Assembly (NCBI GenBank): GCA_029936705.1
Contig: JAPYSD010000139.1
Span: 1 to 8,044, forward strand
Direction: 5' to 3'
DNA: 8,044 bases
From: Croceicoccus sp.
GTDB taxonomy: Bacteria > Pseudomonadota > Alphaproteobacteria > Sphingomonadales > Sphingomonadaceae
Below, piece by piece: positions 6,352-8,044 of this stretch. The stretch's first letter is position 1. Each line of letters begins with the position of its first letter. The notes under the pieces are model-generated. The model was not told the DNA's origin and did not search any database. It saw nothing but the letters and a program-made list of their open reading frames with translations. The translations under genes and the position numbers were made by a program.

Positions 6352-7767
6352 ATGCCCCGATTGATCGTTGTCTCGAACCGCGTCGCGGATATCCATTCAT
6401 CGAACGCCGCCAGTTCGGGCGGGCTTGCCATGGCGATGGCGGGCGCGCTGAAGGCGGAAGGCGGCGTCTGGCTGGGCTGGAGCGGCGAGACCACCAACGA
6501 CGGCGACGGCCCTCCACAATTTTCCACCGTCGAGAATGTGACCCTGGCCAAAATCGACCTGTCGCAGCAGCATGTCGAGGAATATTACAACGGCTATGCC
6601 AATCGCACGCTATGGCCGCTGTTCCATCACCGCACCGACCTGACCGCGTACGAGCAGTCGTTCAGCGAATCCTATCTCGACGTCAATCGCACCTTTGCCA
6701 AGGCGATCCGATCGTTCGTCGAGCCGGACGACGTGATCTGGGTGCAGGACTATCATTTGATCCCGCTGGGCCGCGAATTGCGGGCGCTGGGCGTAGACAA
6801 TCGCATCGGCTTCTTCCTGCACATCCCGTGGCCCGCGCGCGAGCTGTTCGTCACCCTGCCGCAGCATTCGGACCTGGTGTGGTCGCTGTTTGGCTATGAC
6901 TTGGTCGGTTTCCAGACGGAAAAGGACCTGACGGCGTTCCGCGACTATTTCCAGACCGAGCTGAAGGCCAAGCCCGACGACGAGGGGCTGATCGACCTGT
7001 TCGGCAGGCGGTTGATGGCGCGCAGCTATCCGATCAGCATCAATCCGTCGGAAATGGTGGAGCTAAGCGAAACCGAGGCCGCCGCGACCAGCTTCCGTCG
7101 CATGCGCGAGGGCAACAAGGACCGCAAGATCCTGCTGGGTGTCGACCGGATCGATTATTCCAAGGGGCTGCTGCACAAGCTTGCCGCCTATAACCGTTTT
7201 CTCGAACGCTATCCCGAGCGGCGCGGCACGGCCAGCCTGTTCCAGATCGGCCAGCCAAGCCGCAGCCTGGTCGAGGAATACCAGGACCTGGGCGAGGAAC
7301 TGGTGGCCGAAGCAGGGCGGATCAACGGGCGGTTCGGGCGGCTCGACTGGACGCCGCTCAGCTATCACACGCAGTCGTATGGCAGGGACGCGCTCGCCGG
7401 GATCTACCGGGCGGCGGATGCCTGCCTGGTCACGCCGCTGCGCGACGGCATGAACCTGGTCGCCAAGGAATTCGTCGCGGCGCAGGACCCGGAGGATCCG
7501 GGCGTCCTACTGCTGTCGCGCTTTGCCGGCGCGGCGGAGCAATTGACCGAGGCGGTCTTCCTCAACCCCTATGACAAGGAGCAGAGCGCCGAGGCGATTG
7601 CGCAGGCGCTCGACATGCCGCTGGAAGAGCGCAAGGAACGCTGGCGCGCGATGTTCGACACGATCTCGAAATCCAGCCTGACTGCCTGGAAGGACAATTT
7701 CATGGCGGACCTCAAGCACGAGGATCGGCCCGATACGCCCGAACGGGCCGATGTCTATGCGTTCTGA
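6352..7767 (+). CDS. otsA: Trehalose-6-phosphate synthase (GT20)
   Basis: A 471-residue retaining GT20 glycosyltransferase that joins a nucleotide-activated glucose (UDP-glucose in E. coli) to glucose-6-phosphate, giving trehalose-6-phosphate. Two Rossmann-like lobes are recognisable: the N-terminal VVSNRVAD (6-13; R10) and SSGGLA (21-26), Y79, W88 and D133 (VQDYHLIP), then GVDRIDYSKG (263-272; R266, K271), R304 (IGQPSR) and the donor-site loop RDGMNLVAKEF (364-374; D365, E373). These align with E. coli OtsA R262, K267, R300, D361 and E369 at a constant offset of four. The start at 6352 has AAGGTG 5 bp upstream and begins exactly at the conserved MPRLIVVSNRV; an ATG at 6286 lacks a ribosome site. 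No phosphatase domain is fused, so OtsB must be encoded elsewhere. Its last 13 nt overlap the opposing GH15 gene. Confidence 0.97.
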   Translation: MPRLIVVSNRVADIHSSNAASSGGLAMAMAGALKAEGGVWLGWSGETTNDGDGPPQFSTVENVTLAKIDLSQQHVEEYYNGYANRTLWPLFHHRTDLTAYEQSFSESYLDVNRTFAKAIRSFVEPDDVIWVQDYHLIPLGRELRALGVDNRIGFFLHIPWPARELFVTLPQHSDLVWSLFGYDLVGFQTEKDLTAFRDYFQTELKAKPDDEGLIDLFGRRLMARSYPISINPSEMVELSETEAAATSFRRMREGNKDRKILLGVDRIDYSKGLLHKLAAYNRFLERYPERRGTASLFQIGQPSRSLVEEYQDLGEELVAEAGRINGRFGRLDWTPLSYHTQSYGRDALAGIYRAADACLVTPLRDGMNLVAKEFVAAQDPEDPGVLLLSRFAGAAEQLTEAVFLNPYDKEQSAEAIAQALDMPLEERKERWRAMFDTISKSSLTAWKDNFMADLKHEDRPDTPERADVYAF

Positions 7768-8044
7768 TGCCGTTCGGTATCGCTGAAGCCGCCCTGCGCT
7801 GCCGCATGCCTTTCCGCGCCGCGACCGCCCGCCAGCCGGTCCGCCGTCGCGATCAGCGACAGATGCGACAGCGCCTGCGGGAAATTGCCAAGCTGGATAT
7901 GATCCTCCGCCGATAGCTCCTCGGCCAGCAGGCCGAGATCGTTGGCGCGGTCCAGCAGCCGTTCGAACAGCTCCCTCGCATCGTCCTTGCGGCCCTGCGC
8001 GTGATAGGCATCGGCCAGCCAGAAGCCCGCCGCGACGAAGGCGC
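7755..8044 (-). CDS. Glycoside hydrolase family 15 (glucoamylase/trehalase-like), C-terminal fragment
   Basis: The reverse strand is open from the right edge to a TAG at 7757-7755, showing the last 95 residues of a larger protein. FVAAGFWLADAYHAQGRKDD, then a helix ending RANDLGLLAEEL, then QLGNFPQALSHLSLIATADRL closely follow the C-terminal (alpha/alpha)6-barrel helices of GH15 enzymes, where FWL...A, GL(L/I)xEE and QLGNFPQAxSH are highly conserved; the Glu in the AEE motif lies in the region expected for the catalytic base. Family members hydrolyse alpha-glucosides by inversion, including glucoamylases and actinobacterial trehalases, so the substrate stays open; lying next to otsA suggests a link to trehalose or glucan turnover. 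A short Ala/Gly/His-rich tail follows the domain. It converges on otsA with a 13-nt overlap. Confidence 0.88.
   Translation of the reverse strand, partial: AFVAAGFWLADAYHAQGRKDDARELFERLLDRANDLGLLAEELSAEDHIQLGNFPQALSHLSLIATADRLAGGRGAERHAAAQGGFSDTERHQNA

Overview
The window is G+C-rich bacterial chromosome with dense coding, short intergenic gaps and strong third-position G/C bias. The proteins (a P. aeruginosa-like LigD domain order, E. coli-type PyrC and OtsA, and a GH15 glycosidase beside otsA) fit an alphaproteobacterium, most likely Sphingomonadales. The taxon is inferred from protein style and gene company; no rRNA is present.

Layout, left to right: (1) the last 45 codons of a probable ZIP-family metal transporter (+, 3-140); (2) a short-chain dehydrogenase/reductase of the YghA / general-stress-protein-39 type (+, 276-1127); (3) a tight three-gene leftward operon, transcribed ku (5030-4152), then a small MgtC/SapB-family membrane protein (4147-3653), then ligD (3669-1141); (4) a 178-bp divergent intergenic region; (5) pyrC, dihydroorotase (+, 5209-6246), followed by a hairpin; (6) otsA, trehalose-6-phosphate synthase (+, 6352-7767); (7) the C-terminal 95 codons of a GH15 glycosidase (-, 8044-7755), which overlaps the end of otsA tail to tail.

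How it fits together: Ku and LigD form a complete two-component bacterial NHEJ pathway, with Ku as the end-binding protein and LigD carrying phosphoesterase, ligase and polymerase domains, all key residues intact. OtsA makes trehalose-6-phosphate, a step in stress-protectant synthesis, and the GH15 enzyme is a plausible partner in glucan or trehalose turnover. The SDR belongs to a family with known general-stress members. PyrC is pyrimidine housekeeping.

The most interesting observation is regulatory. All three stress-type units (SDR, ku operon, otsA) have, 21-25 bp before the start codon, a 25-bp element resembling the alphaproteobacterial general-stress (EcfG) promoter GGAAC-N16-CGTT, each with one mismatch. 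I saw none before pyrC. The second is an MgtC-like membrane protein embedded between ku and ligD. I saw no tRNA, rRNA, insertion sequence, CRISPR array or clear sign of horizontal transfer. Nothing here amounts to an obviously new defence or mobile system.
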